This document shows positions 10,257 through 18,794 of a stretch of 64,000 nucleotides of DNA, piece after piece. A program made the translations under genes and the position numbers. Under the pieces are notes generated by a model. The model was not told the DNA's origin. It did not search any database and saw only the letters and a list, made by a program, of their open reading frames with translations. Each line of letters starts with the position of its first letter. Within the stretch, counting starts at the first letter, position 1. Origin of the DNA: Streptomyces griseosporeus (GTDB taxonomy: Bacteria > Actinomycetota > Actinomycetes > Streptomycetales > Streptomycetaceae); the NCBI RefSeq assembly GCF_014656055.1, contig NZ_BNBR01000008.1, forward strand, positions 181,110 to 245,109. Direction: 5' to 3'.

Positions 10257-10727
10257 CTACCAGCGGTAGTGCGCGAAGGCCTTGTTGGACTCGGCCATCT
10301 TGTGCGTGTCCTCGCGCTTCTTCACCGCGGCGCCGAGGCCGTTGGAGGCGTCGAGGAGCTCGTTGAGCAGACGCTCGGTCATGGTCTTCTCGCGACGGGC
10401 GCGGGAGTAACCGACGAGCCAGCGCAGCGCCAGGGTGTTGGCACGGCCGGGCTTGACCTCGACCGGGACCTGGTAGGTGGCGCCACCGACACGGCGGGAC
10501 TTGACCTCGAGGGTCGGCTTGATGTTCTCGAGAGCGCGCTTGAGCGTGATGACCGGGTCGTTGCCGGTCTTCTCGCGCAGGCCCTCCATGGCGCCGTAGA
10601 CGATGCGCTCGGCGGTGGAGCGCTTGCCGTTCAGCAGCACCTTGTTGATCAGGGAGGTCACCAGAGGAGAACCGTAGACCGGGTCGATGATGACCGGGCG
10701 CTTCGGGGCGGGGCCCTTACGAGGCAT
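10257..10727 (-). CDS. rpsG: 30S ribosomal protein S7
   Basis: A 156-residue small-subunit protein that binds the 3' domain of 16S rRNA. Family stretches are clear: PRKGPAPKRPV at the start, then VNKV-type ITLINKVLLNGK (here LINKVLLNGKRSTAERIVY) and the C-terminal ending AHYRW. It starts 2 bases before the rpsL stop region and is followed by fusA after 39 bases, the standard str operon layout. Confidence 0.98.
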   Translation of the reverse strand: MPRKGPAPKRPVIIDPVYGSPLVTSLINKVLLNGKRSTAERIVYGAMEGLREKTGNDPVITLKRALENIKPTLEVKSRRVGGATYQVPVEVKPGRANTLALRWLVGYSRARREKTMTERLLNELLDASNGLGAAVKKREDTHKMAESNKAFAHYRW

Positions 10728-10729
10728 TC

Positions 10730-11101
10730 TTACTTCTCCTTCTTGGCGCCGTAGCGGCTGCGGGCCTGCTTGCGGTTCTTGACACCCTGGGTGTCGAGCG
10801 AGCCACGGATGATCTTGTAGCGAACACCCGGCAGGTCCTTCACACGGCCGCCGCGCACGAGCACGATGGAGTGCTCCTGCAGGTTGTGTCCCTCACCCGG
10901 AATGTAAGCGGTGACCTCGATCCCGCTGGTCAGACGCACACGCGCGACCTTACGCAGGGCCGAGTTCGGCTTCTTCGGGGTGGTCGTGAACACACGCGTG
11001 CAGACGCCACGACGCTGAGGGGAACCCTCGAGTGCGGGCGTCTTGTTCTTCTCGACCTTGTCCTGCCGGCCCTTGCGGACCAGCTGCTGGATCGTAGGCA
11101 C
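10730..11101 (-). CDS. rpsL: 30S ribosomal protein S12
   Basis: A 123-residue decoding-centre protein, starting PTIQQLVRKGR and ending ARSRYGAKKEK. The start is GTG at 11101 with GGAG upstream; a longer reading into 11287 has no support. Lysines in TTPKKPNSALRK (streptomycin site near K43) and GRVKDLPGVRY (near K88) are the sensitive, wild-type residues. It is the first gene of the str operon and is served by the promoter at 11296-11324. The nos cluster begins directly upstream, where rpoC would normally be close. Confidence 0.98.
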   Translation of the reverse strand: MPTIQQLVRKGRQDKVEKNKTPALEGSPQRRGVCTRVFTTTPKKPNSALRKVARVRLTSGIEVTAYIPGEGHNLQEHSIVLVRGGRVKDLPGVRYKIIRGSLDTQGVKNRKQARSRYGAKKEK

Positions 11102-11295
11102 TACTTCTCCGGTTTCTGTGTGCCGAATGGTGAAGCTAACCTGGAACGTCGCCGACCCACGCGGTCGGGTGTGTCGAATCGTGCGGACTCCCGCCGCAAG
11201 GCAGAAAGAGGCGCAGATTGCGGTGGCCGGTGACGGCTCTCTGTGCGGTTGAAGGCACGCACGAGAGCCAGGGCACACCCCAGGCACAAGGTCTG

Positions 11296-11324
11296 AGCGT
11301 ACCTAGCCCGTCAGCTCCGGTCAA
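11296..11324 (-). promoter_or_regulatory. rpsL (str operon) promoter
   Basis: TTGACC (11324-11319) and TACGCT (11301-11296) are separated by exactly 17 bases, a strong vegetative (HrdB-type) promoter reading toward rpsL. The expected transcript start is near 11289, giving a leader of about 190 bases. The remaining 11102-11290 shows no gene. Confidence 0.8.
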
Positions 11325-11393
11325 AACAAATGGAACCCGCCCCGGTGGACCGGGGCCGCGAGCGCACCGCGTACCGATTCATCCCGGTACGTA

Positions 11394-11430
11394 CGGTACC
11401 CGGGCATGGCCGGAGCATGCCCGGGTACCG
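11394..11430 (-). terminator. Hairpin downstream of nosA
   Basis: A perfect 15-bp stem (arms 11394-11408 and 11416-11430, CGGTACCCGGGCATG and its complement) with a 7-base loop, about 60 bases after the nosA stop. It probably ends the nosA-L transcript and shields the rpsL promoter. There is no long T tract, as is usual in Streptomyces. Confidence 0.7.
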
Positions 11431-11487
11431 GGGGGCGCGCGAGGGGCGCGCAGAAGGCGCTGATTTTTGGTGGTGTCTCCGCTCGCG

Positions 11488-11943
11488 CTACGCCGGCGGC
11501 CGGGCGGGGATGAAGGCGTCGGCGCCCGGCGGTACGAACTCCTGCGGGCGGGTCAGCGGCTCGGGCGAGGCCGGGTCGAAGGCCAGGCCCAGCCCCTTGC
11601 CGAAGGGTGCGGCGGCAGCGGCGGGGCCCTCGGTGGCGGCCTCGACGCTGTAGTAGCGGCGCTCGGTCGGGCGGTAGCCGATCAGCTCCACGACCTTGGA
11701 CACGCCGGGCGGGCGGCCGTAGGCGGCCTCGGGCGAGTCCCAGAGGTAGACCGCGCCCCACTGCTCGCCCTCGGGGCCGGTGGAGGAGATCCACGTCTTC
11801 TGCCGCAGGCCGGGCACGGTCGCGTACGCGTCCACGGCGTGGTCGCGCAGGTAGGCGCGCAGGGAGGCGACGGTCGCCGCGGAGCGGGACAGGTCCCACA
11901 GGACGACCGTGCAGTACAGCTGCTGTGCGGGGTGTTCGGTCAT
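11488..11943 (-). CDS. nosA: NosA, C-terminal amide-forming tailoring enzyme
   Basis: A 151-residue protein of the ferredoxin-like, YdhR/monooxygenase-type fold. The pattern TVVLWDLSRS near the start, then VPGLRQKTWISS and WGAVYLWDSPEAA, fits that family. In nosiheptide biosynthesis NosA has been shown to cut the terminal dehydroalanine of the bis-Dha tail to leave the C-terminal amide. The ATG overlaps the nosB stop (ATGA), so the two are translationally coupled. It is the last gene of the leftward nos operon, followed by a hairpin. The name rests on the cluster context and on this size and fold. Confidence 0.88.
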   Translation of the reverse strand: MTEHPAQQLYCTVVLWDLSRSAATVASLRAYLRDHAVDAYATVPGLRQKTWISSTGPEGEQWGAVYLWDSPEAAYGRPPGVSKVVELIGYRPTERRYYSVEAATEGPAAAAAPFGKGLGLAFDPASPEPLTRPQEFVPPGADAFIPARPPA

Positions 11944-13721
11944 CGCAGGACCGCCTTCAGTTCGCGCGGGTACCGGTGGAAGAGGTTCGCGGTGAACTCC
12001 ACGGCGGCCGGGTCGGCGGCCGGGGTGAGGGCGGGGAAGCGGCGCAGCAGCCGGCCGAGGCCCTCCTGGAGTTCCACGCGGGCCAGGGACGAGCCGAGGC
12101 AGTAGTGCGCGCCGGCGCCGAAGGTGAGGTGGGTGCGCGCGGCGCCCCGGGCCAGGTCGAAGGTGTCGGGGCGGTCGACGTGCCGCTCGTCGCGGGCGGC
12201 GGAGTCGAGGGAGATGAAGACCGTGGCGCCCTCGGGGAGGGTGATGCCGCCGAGGGTCACCTCCTCGGTGGTGACGGTCGTCCCGGCGAAGCCGGTGCCG
12301 GCCTGGGCGTACCGCAGGATCTCCTCGACGGCGGCGGCCTCGGTGACGGTGCCGTCGCGCAGCCGGGCGAGCTGGTCGGGGTGCTGGAAGAGGGCGAGGA
12401 GTCCGTTGGCGAACTGGACGGCGGTGGACTCGTAACCGGCGGTGGCCAGCAGGACGACGGTGGAGACGAGTTCGTCGGCGGAGGGGCGGGCGTCCTCGTC
12501 GAGGCCCGCGATCAGGCTGCCGATCAGCCCGTCGCCGGGAGCGGCCAGCTCCTTCTCCACCAGCTGCCGGGCCACGCCGAACAGCGCGCCCATGGCCGCG
12601 CCGAAGGCGGCGGTCGACGGGGCGGCGGCCCGCACCTGGGCCGCCCACCCCCACAGCCCGGGGCGCAGCTCTTCGGGCAGGTCGAACAGCTCGCACAGCA
12701 CGCGGACGGGCACCTGGTAGGCGAAGCCGGAGACCAGGTCGACGGGTTCCGGCCCCGCCTCGGCGAGCCCGTCCAGCACCTCGTCCACCGCCTGCCCGAC
12801 CGCCTTGCGCAGCGACTCGGCGTGCCGGGGGGTGAGGACGGTGGCGAGGGTACGGCGCCACCGGGCGTGCCGCTCGGGATCGGCCAGCGCCATCCCGAAG
12901 TCGAACCGCTGCCCGGGCCCCTTACCGGGGGCCCCCGAGCCCACCCCGCCCGGCACGGCACCGAACCCGGCTCCGCCCGGGCCGCCAGGCCCGCCGCCTT
13001 GCGGCAGCCCCGCCCCGGGGCCACCCGCACCGCCAGGCCCGGGCGCCCCACCCGGCCAACCGCCCTGCGGCGCTCCCCCGGCCGGTCCACCCGGACCGCC
13101 AGGCCCGGGCGCTCCACCCGGCCAACCGCCCTGCGGAGACACCCCGGCGGGGCCACCCGGACCGTCGCCCTGCGGGACAACCCGGGCGGGCCCGCCCGGT
13201 TCGCCATCCTGCGGCAGTCCCGCCCCGGGGCCACCCGGGCCGCCAGGTCCGGGCGCCCCACCCGGCCGACCGCCCTGCGGGGCACCCCCGACGGGGCCAC
13301 CCTGGCCGTCGCCCTGAGGGGCCACCCCTCCGGGGCCGCCCGGCCAACCGCCCTGCGGTGCTCCCCCTGCCGGTCCACCCGGACCGCCAGGCCCGGGCGC
13401 CCCACCCGGCCAACCGCCCTGCGGGGCACCCCCGGCGGAGCCGCCCGGCCCGCCCGGCCAACCGCCCTGCGGGGCACCCTCAGCGGAGCCGCCGGGGCCG
13501 GGCGGGCCGCCCCGGAGGGCTCCCGCTCGGATCGCCGCGCGGCTGAAGCGGGGGTCGGTCAGGACCGTGCGGACGTCGTCGTGGCGGGTGACCAGCCAGG
13601 CCGTGGCGCCGTTCGCGAGGCGGATCTGGGAGACGGGGGCCTCGTCGCGGCGGCGGACCAGTTCCTCGGGTGGGGCGAAGGGGCACTTCTGCTCGAAGGG
13701 GTACGTCGGGCTCTCGTCCAT
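11940..13721 (-). CDS. nosB: NosB, cytochrome P450 with a long Gly/Pro-rich insertion
   Basis: A 593-residue cytochrome P450, about 190 longer than usual. The N-terminal 70 residues and everything after about residue 270 form a normal P450: helix C HARWRRTLATVL, helix I LLATAGYESTAVQFAN (Ser where Thr is usual, as in NosC), ExxR in EEILRYA, and the heme loop FGAGAHYCLGSSLARVE. Between them sit about 200 residues of imperfect repeats of the type PQGGWPGGAPGPGGPGG, placed in the B-C loop that normally lines the substrate entrance. In the nosiheptide pathway one P450 (reported as NosB) hydroxylates the gamma carbon of Glu6 of the core. The gene shares ATGA with nosA and follows nosC by 14 bases. 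Confidence 0.88.
   Translation of the reverse strand: MDESPTYPFEQKCPFAPPEELVRRRDEAPVSQIRLANGATAWLVTRHDDVRTVLTDPRFSRAAIRAGALRGGPPGPGGSAEGAPQGGWPGGPGGSAGGAPQGGWPGGAPGPGGPGGPAGGAPQGGWPGGPGGVAPQGDGQGGPVGGAPQGGRPGGAPGPGGPGGPGAGLPQDGEPGGPARVVPQGDGPGGPAGVSPQGGWPGGAPGPGGPGGPAGGAPQGGWPGGAPGPGGAGGPGAGLPQGGGPGGPGGAGFGAVPGGVGSGAPGKGPGQRFDFGMALADPERHARWRRTLATVLTPRHAESLRKAVGQAVDEVLDGLAEAGPEPVDLVSGFAYQVPVRVLCELFDLPEELRPGLWGWAAQVRAAAPSTAAFGAAMGALFGVARQLVEKELAAPGDGLIGSLIAGLDEDARPSADELVSTVVLLATAGYESTAVQFANGLLALFQHPDQLARLRDGTVTEAAAVEEILRYAQAGTGFAGTTVTTEEVTLGGITLPEGATVFISLDSAARDERHVDRPDTFDLARGAARTHLTFGAGAHYCLGSSLARVELQEGLGRLLRRFPALTPAADPAAVEFTANLFHRYPRELKAVLR
12915..13511 (-). repeat. In-frame Gly/Pro-rich tandem repeat inside nosB
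   Basis: About ten imperfect units, each around 39 or 66 bases long, coding for PQGGWPGG followed by APGPGGPGG or similar. All copies stay in frame and no stop is created. Several neighbouring units are nearly identical at DNA level, which suggests recent unequal crossing over or slippage. Confidence 0.85.
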
Positions 13722-13735
13722 GGGGGCCTCCACGC

Positions 13736-14962
13736 TCAGATCCGCACCGGCAGCTCGGCCGGGTAGAAGGTGAACAGGTTGCTGGCGAGCGGCACGCCGT
13801 CCAGGTCGGGCCCGTCGAACCGCAGGTCCGGGAAGCGGTTCAGCATGCGCGCGATGCCCTCCTGCATCTCGACGCGGGCCAGCGCGGCGCCCAGGCAGTA
13901 GTGGGGGCCGTAGCCGAACGCGGTCTGCCGGTGGGCGCAGCCGCGGCCGACGTCGAAGCGGTCGGCGTCCTCGCCGAAGACCTTCTCGTCCCGGTTGGCC
14001 GACGCGAGGGAGACGAAGACGGTCGAGCCGGCCGGGACGGTCCCGCCGGACAGCTCGACGTCCTCGGTGGTGAACTTGGCGATGGCGTACCCGGTGCCCA
14101 TCTGGGCGTACCGCAGGATCTCCTCGACGGCCTGGCCGATCAGCGCGGGCTCCTCGCGCAGCCGGCGCATCTGGGAGGGGTCGCGGAACAGGGCGTAGAA
14201 GGCGTTGCCGAGCTGGACGGCGGTGCTCTCGTAGCCGGCCATCAGCAGCAGGATGACCGTGGAGACCAGTTCCTCGTTGCTGAGCCGGCCGTCCTCCTCG
14301 TCGGTGAGGCCGATCAGCGTGCTGAGCAGGTCGTCGCCCAGGTTCTGCCGCTTGCGGACGATCAGCCCGATGGCGTACCGGCCGATCGCCTGGAGGGCCT
14401 GGCCGAACTCGACGAACGACGAGGTGAAGTCGCGGCGGGTGATCTGCGCGGCGAGCGCGGAGAACTCGGGGCGGGCGGTCTGCTCCAGTCCGAGCAGGTC
14501 GCAGATGACCCGGATCGGCAGCTGGTAGGCGTAGTCGGCCATGAGGTCGAAGCGACCGCCGGCGCTTTCGAGGTCGTCGAGGAGGGCGTCGGTGTGGGCG
14601 GCGACGGCGGGCCGCATCGACTCGGCGTGGCGGGCGGTGAACGCCTGGTTGACCAGGCGGCGCCAGCGGGTGTGGCCGGGCGGTTCGGAGATGGAGCCGC
14701 CGAAGTTGAAGACGGGGCTGTCGGCGTCGGCCTGGAAGCCGGTGTCCACCCGGGCCGCGCCCTCCCGGTTGATGGTGCGGGAGAACCGCGGGTCGGTGAG
14801 GGCGGTGCGGACGTCCTCGTAGCGGGTGATCAGCCAGGCGGTGTCGCCGGTGGCGAGGCGGACCTGGGCGATGGGCCGGTTCTCGCGCAGCCAGGCGAAC
14901 TCCTCCGGCATCTCGAACGGGGTGTGGCGGGTGAAGGGGTAGGTGCGCGCTTCGATGTCCAC
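13736..14962 (-). CDS. nosC: NosC, cytochrome P450
   Basis: A 408-residue cytochrome P450 of normal length. Helix C is HTRWRRLVNQAF, helix I is LLMAGYESTAVQLGN (Ser instead of the usual Thr), ExxR is EEILRYAQMG and the heme loop is FGYGPHYCLGAALARVEMQ. It is the closest relative of NosB in the window, most likely by duplication, but lacks the Gly/Pro insertion. In nosiheptide biosynthesis NosC is reported to hydroxylate the central pyridine, giving the 3-hydroxypyridine. It starts 18 bases after the nosD stop. Confidence 0.9.
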   Translation of the reverse strand: MDIEARTYPFTRHTPFEMPEEFAWLRENRPIAQVRLATGDTAWLITRYEDVRTALTDPRFSRTINREGAARVDTGFQADADSPVFNFGGSISEPPGHTRWRRLVNQAFTARHAESMRPAVAAHTDALLDDLESAGGRFDLMADYAYQLPIRVICDLLGLEQTARPEFSALAAQITRRDFTSSFVEFGQALQAIGRYAIGLIVRKRQNLGDDLLSTLIGLTDEEDGRLSNEELVSTVILLLMAGYESTAVQLGNAFYALFRDPSQMRRLREEPALIGQAVEEILRYAQMGTGYAIAKFTTEDVELSGGTVPAGSTVFVSLASANRDEKVFGEDADRFDVGRGCAHRQTAFGYGPHYCLGAALARVEMQEGIARMLNRFPDLRFDGPDLDGVPLASNLFTFYPAELPVRI

Positions 14963-14980
14963 GGCAGGGGCTCCTGTCGG

Positions 14981-16018
14981 TCAGTGCTGGCCGGAGGGCA
15001 GATGGGCGGCGAGGCGTTCCCGGCGGTGGTCGCGGACCCGGTCGAGCAGGCCGGTGTCCGGGGCGAGGCCCGCGCAGTCGGCGACGACGTGGTGGCCGAG
15101 GTAGCCGAGGAAGGCCTCCTGCTCCGGGATGAGGCCCAGCCGGTTGTTGTGGGTGTGCAGATAGCTGAGGAGCACGATCTGGCGGCGCCGCTCCGCCGGC
15201 GCGTCGGGGCCGCCGAGCGTCACGGCGGGCAGCACGCGGTCCGCGGCCGTGTGCAGCGCCTGCCAGGCCTCTCCGACGGCCCGGCCGTAGGGGTCGTCGG
15301 GCGGCTGCGCGGCGGCGAGCAGCGGCCGCAGGTGGGCGGCGGCCGGGCCGCGGCGCTGGTCCAGCAGCTCGGGCCAGGTGTCGAGGAAGCTGTCGAAGAC
15401 GTACGGCGACCACACCGCGCAGTAGTGGGCGAGGAACGCGGCCATGGCGGGCGGGGAGAGCCGGGCCGCGCACAGGCCGCGCAGCGTCATGGTGAACGCG
15501 GCGCCCAGCCGGCGGGCCGGGCGGTCGCCGATGGCGCGCAGCGCGGACAGGGCGACGGCGCTGCTGCGGTCGAAGAACCGCTCGGCGACGGCGACACCCT
15601 CCGGGCCGCCGTACTTGCCGTACTCGGGCTCGTAGCGGGCGGGGTGCACGGTGTCCGGCGGGAGCAGTTCGCCGGTCGCCTCCGACTCCAGTGCGGCCAT
15701 GGTCAGCTGGGCCTCGCGGAACTCCTCGGGGTCGAGGTCTCCGTAGCCGCCGGGGTGGGCGGCGAGGTGGCCGGCGAGGCGGTCGGCGACCTCGCGCACG
15801 GTGCGGGCGGCCTGCTCGGGGTCGTGGGCGGCGGGGCGCAGGCGGAGCCGGATGTGGTGGCCGCCCTGCCAGTACCGCAGGAAGAAGGAGCTCTCCAGCG
15901 CGCCGGAGGCGTGCAGCGGGGCGAGCACGGGGGCCAGCCCGTCCACGAGGAACGCGTCCTGATCGGCGTACCGGTGCAGGTGCAGGCTGTGCCAGGGGCC
16001 GGTCTCAGGGGCGGGCAT
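14981..16018 (-). CDS. nosD: NosD, LanB-type elimination domain protein (dehydratase subunit)
   Basis: A 345-residue protein of the thiopeptide-type SpaB C-terminal family. The N-terminus has the family pattern WHSLHLHRYADQDAFLVDGL followed by SFFLRYWQGGHHIRLRLRP. In split LanB systems this subunit removes glutamate from glutamylated Ser/Thr to give dehydroalanine and dehydrobutyrine; NosE makes the glutamyl ester. The ATG lies inside the nosE reading frame (14-base overlap). Alternatively this could be the pyridine-forming member of the same fold, but NosO is the better candidate for that role given the published cluster. Confidence 0.87.
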   Translation of the reverse strand: MPAPETGPWHSLHLHRYADQDAFLVDGLAPVLAPLHASGALESSFFLRYWQGGHHIRLRLRPAAHDPEQAARTVREVADRLAGHLAAHPGGYGDLDPEEFREAQLTMAALESEATGELLPPDTVHPARYEPEYGKYGGPEGVAVAERFFDRSSAVALSALRAIGDRPARRLGAAFTMTLRGLCAARLSPPAMAAFLAHYCAVWSPYVFDSFLDTWPELLDQRRGPAAAHLRPLLAAAQPPDDPYGRAVGEAWQALHTAADRVLPAVTLGGPDAPAERRRQIVLLSYLHTHNNRLGLIPEQEAFLGYLGHHVVADCAGLAPDTGLLDRVRDHRRERLAAHLPSGQH

Positions 16019-18794
16019 GGGCGTCCTCCGTGGCCTGGGTTCCGGCGGGGGCGGGGGTGCCGAGGGTGTACTCGACGAAGAACTCCTCCGCGCCGGAGGT
16101 CCGGCCGTCCAGGTCGCCGGCGTGCGGCAGGCACTCCTGGAAGGTGACGGTGGCGTCCGGGCCGGCCTCGGCGAGCCGGCGGGCGAAGACCTGGAGGAGG
16201 AAGGGGTTGCGGGCGTCGAGGTAGTGCGGTTTGTGCAGCCGGGCGGTGCGCGCCTCCAGCGCCCACTGCCGGGTCTCCGCCAGCAGGTCGCGCTCGCCGG
16301 CGGGCACGGGCGGGGGCGTGGTCAGCCGGAAGAAGGTGTGCCGGGGGATGCCCCGCTGCCCGAGCCAGCGGTCGAACGAGGCGAGGGCCGCCGCCTCCTG
16401 CCGTTCCAGGCCGTCGGTGTCCGGGACGTCCGCCGCGGGCAGCCGCCAGGAGGCCCGGTCGAGGACGAGGTCGCCGAGCAGTACCCGGGGCAGCGAGCGG
16501 TGGGCTGCGGGGACGCCGGTGCGGCCGGCGGCCCGGCCCGCTTCCGCGTCGGCCCGGTCGAGCTGGTCCCACAGTCCGCCGCGGTAGGTGCGGGTGGGGG
16601 CGAAGGCGCACAGCAGCCGGTACAGGCCGGGTGCGGCGGCCGGGTAGAGGAAGTTGAGCGGTACGAGGTCCAGGGGCTGCCCGTCGCGGGTGCTGACCAG
16701 GGTCAGCGTGCGGCGGGCCGGGTCGGCGCGGACGGCCAGGTCGGCGAGGGTCAGGGCGTGCTCGTCGGCGGCGCGCGGCACCGAGCCGGGGTAGACCAGC
16801 TCGTACGGGCTGAGCCGGGGGTGCAGATTGAAGTTGAGGCCGAGGACGGCCGTGATGTCGCACTGGCGGGGCGTCGTGCGGGCGATGTGGCCGCGCAGCG
16901 CCTCGGTGAGGCTCCACTCGTGCGGCCCGTCCGGCTCCAGCAGATCGCAGAACCGGGAGAAGAACACGCCGTGCCCGGTGGTGACGCCGTTGACGACGGC
17001 GTACGGCCGCTCGGGTTCCGCGGTGAACTGCATCCGGTAGGCGGTGGACCGCCAGGGGGTCACCTCGGCGGGCAGCCGGTCGGCGAAGGCGCGCAGCCGC
17101 TCGGCGTCCAGGCGCAGCGCGCCGGTGTGTGCGCTGTCATGAGCGCGCAGTTCGGTGCGGAGGAGGTCGGCGAAGTCGGCGCGCAGCCGGCGGATGCGGT
17201 CGCTGTGCGGGTCGCCGACGCCGGAGGCCACGGCACTGGCCTCGGCGGGCGGCAGCGCGGCGAACCGGCGGTAGAACTCGATGAACGGGACGTCGCCGTC
17301 GCCGTCCGCCGCGCCGAAGTGCCGGGCGAAGAAGGCGTACAGGCCCGCCTTCTCCACGCTCGCGTCGTCCAGCACCGGGACGATCCGCTGGAACAGCTCC
17401 AGGGCCCAGCGGTTGGCGTGCAGCAGGTCCGGGTGCCAGCTGTGGGCGGGTTCGCGGGTGCCGACGTCCTCGTAGACGACGGAGCGCATGGCCTCGGGGG
17501 CAGGGGCGCGGCAGCCGACGGCCTCGACGAACACGGCGACCTGTTCACGGATCTCGGCCAGCAGCGCGGCCCGCCGCCGCACGGGGGCGGCCGGGAAGGC
17601 GTCCTCGGCGGCCTGGAGCCGTTCGAAGACGACGGCGCAGCGGCCGGCCTGGTCGGTGTCGAGGGTGCGCAGCCGCTGGGCGACGGCGAGCGCGGGGCGC
17701 GGGTGCTGGTCGGGGATGCCGAGCCCGCGTTCGCAGATCCCGGCGCGGACCAGCTTGTCCAGGGCGGTCGCCGCGGCCTGCGGGGACAGTCCGGCGGCGG
17801 TCAGCCTCTCGCGCAGCTCGCGCTCGGGCAGCCCGCCGTCGGCGAGCAGGGACCGCAGCAGGCGCAGCAGGCCGGTGTCGCGGGCGGTCACCACCTGGGC
17901 GGTGCCGTAGGCGGCCTCGGGGGCGCCGTCCGGGGCCCGCCGTACGCACAGGGCCTGTTCCTCCCGGACGAGCAGGGAGTGGTTGAGCCGGATCCGCATC
18001 AGCTCGTCGGCGCGGTCCAGGCGGTGCAGTTCGTACGTCATCCAGGACAGCAGTCCCGCGCTGAGCCGGGCCTGGACGGGGCGGGCCGGAGGGCGGTCGG
18101 CCGGTGCGGCCGGTGCCGTGCCGTCGCCGGCGGGCGTCCAGGGGGCGGCGCCGATCTCGGTGAAGGAGGCGAACGGCGACGGCTTGAGGGCGACCCGGTA
18201 GGCGAAGCTGGTCAGCGTGTTCTCGGCGCGGCGCCGCTTGCTGGGCTTGCGGCGCGCGGAGAACGGGTCGGCGGCCCACTCGGTGACGGTCCGCCAGGTC
18301 CGCTCGTCGGACAGCTGGAGGCCGCGCTGGAAGAACTCCCCGGTCGCGATGGCCGCCAACGCCCTTCGGCCCGCGTCGAGTTCGGCGGCGAGGGCCGCTT
18401 CGGCCTCCTTGTGCAGCCGGTTGCCCTCGGCGCGGTGCCGCAGCCAGTCCTCCAGCAGTTCCCGGCTCGCCGGGTCGAGCAGGCGGGCGGCGTCGGGGAC
18501 GCCGGGGACGCGGTCGTTGTGGATGTCGCGCCGCAGCCGCAGCAGTTCGTGGCGCCGGTCGGCGGGCAGCTCCGGCACGGCCGCGTGCAGCGCGTCCTCC
18601 AGGCGCCCGCGCAGCTCCTCGCGTCGCTGCCGGGTCTCCTCGGCCTCCGCGAGCAGCGCCCAGGTGCGTGCCGGGGTCAGCGCGGCCAGCTCGGACGGGC
18701 CGAGCGTGCCGCGGCGGTAGAGGTAGTAGGGGCTGAACCCGTCGGGCGCGCCGGCAGCGTCGGGCGCGCCGGGCACCCGGGTCGTGTCGTTCAC
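16005..18794 (-). CDS. nosE: NosE, LanB-type glutamylating dehydratase
   Basis: A 929-residue protein of the lantibiotic dehydratase N-terminal family. Using glutamyl-tRNA(Glu), these enzymes glutamylate Ser/Thr of the core peptide. Family stretches are SFAYRVALKPSPFASFTEIG at about 180-200, with the leader-binding and tRNA-binding regions after it; the elimination domain is missing and is provided by NosD. The start is GTG at 18794, overlapping the nosF stop (GTGA). The C-terminus runs 14 bases into nosD. Length fits the glutamylation subunit of thiopeptide clusters (TclK/TbtB type). Confidence 0.9.
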   Translation of the reverse strand: MNDTTRVPGAPDAAGAPDGFSPYYLYRRGTLGPSELAALTPARTWALLAEAEETRQRREELRGRLEDALHAAVPELPADRRHELLRLRRDIHNDRVPGVPDAARLLDPASRELLEDWLRHRAEGNRLHKEAEAALAAELDAGRRALAAIATGEFFQRGLQLSDERTWRTVTEWAADPFSARRKPSKRRRAENTLTSFAYRVALKPSPFASFTEIGAAPWTPAGDGTAPAAPADRPPARPVQARLSAGLLSWMTYELHRLDRADELMRIRLNHSLLVREEQALCVRRAPDGAPEAAYGTAQVVTARDTGLLRLLRSLLADGGLPERELRERLTAAGLSPQAAATALDKLVRAGICERGLGIPDQHPRPALAVAQRLRTLDTDQAGRCAVVFERLQAAEDAFPAAPVRRRAALLAEIREQVAVFVEAVGCRAPAPEAMRSVVYEDVGTREPAHSWHPDLLHANRWALELFQRIVPVLDDASVEKAGLYAFFARHFGAADGDGDVPFIEFYRRFAALPPAEASAVASGVGDPHSDRIRRLRADFADLLRTELRAHDSAHTGALRLDAERLRAFADRLPAEVTPWRSTAYRMQFTAEPERPYAVVNGVTTGHGVFFSRFCDLLEPDGPHEWSLTEALRGHIARTTPRQCDITAVLGLNFNLHPRLSPYELVYPGSVPRAADEHALTLADLAVRADPARRTLTLVSTRDGQPLDLVPLNFLYPAAAPGLYRLLCAFAPTRTYRGGLWDQLDRADAEAGRAAGRTGVPAAHRSLPRVLLGDLVLDRASWRLPAADVPDTDGLERQEAAALASFDRWLGQRGIPRHTFFRLTTPPPVPAGERDLLAETRQWALEARTARLHKPHYLDARNPFLLQVFARRLAEAGPDATVTFQECLPHAGDLDGRTSGAEEFFVEYTLGTPAPAGTQATEDAHARP

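Noticed and set aside
11101..11289. Frames extending rpsL upstream to 11287 or 11289
   Set aside because: The rpsL protein starts at the GTG at 11101 with RBS; the extension overlaps the promoter region and is not conserved in S12.
12915..13511. Gly/Pro repeats as a separate gene or as a non-coding satellite
   Set aside because: They stay in frame inside nosB between two normal P450 parts.
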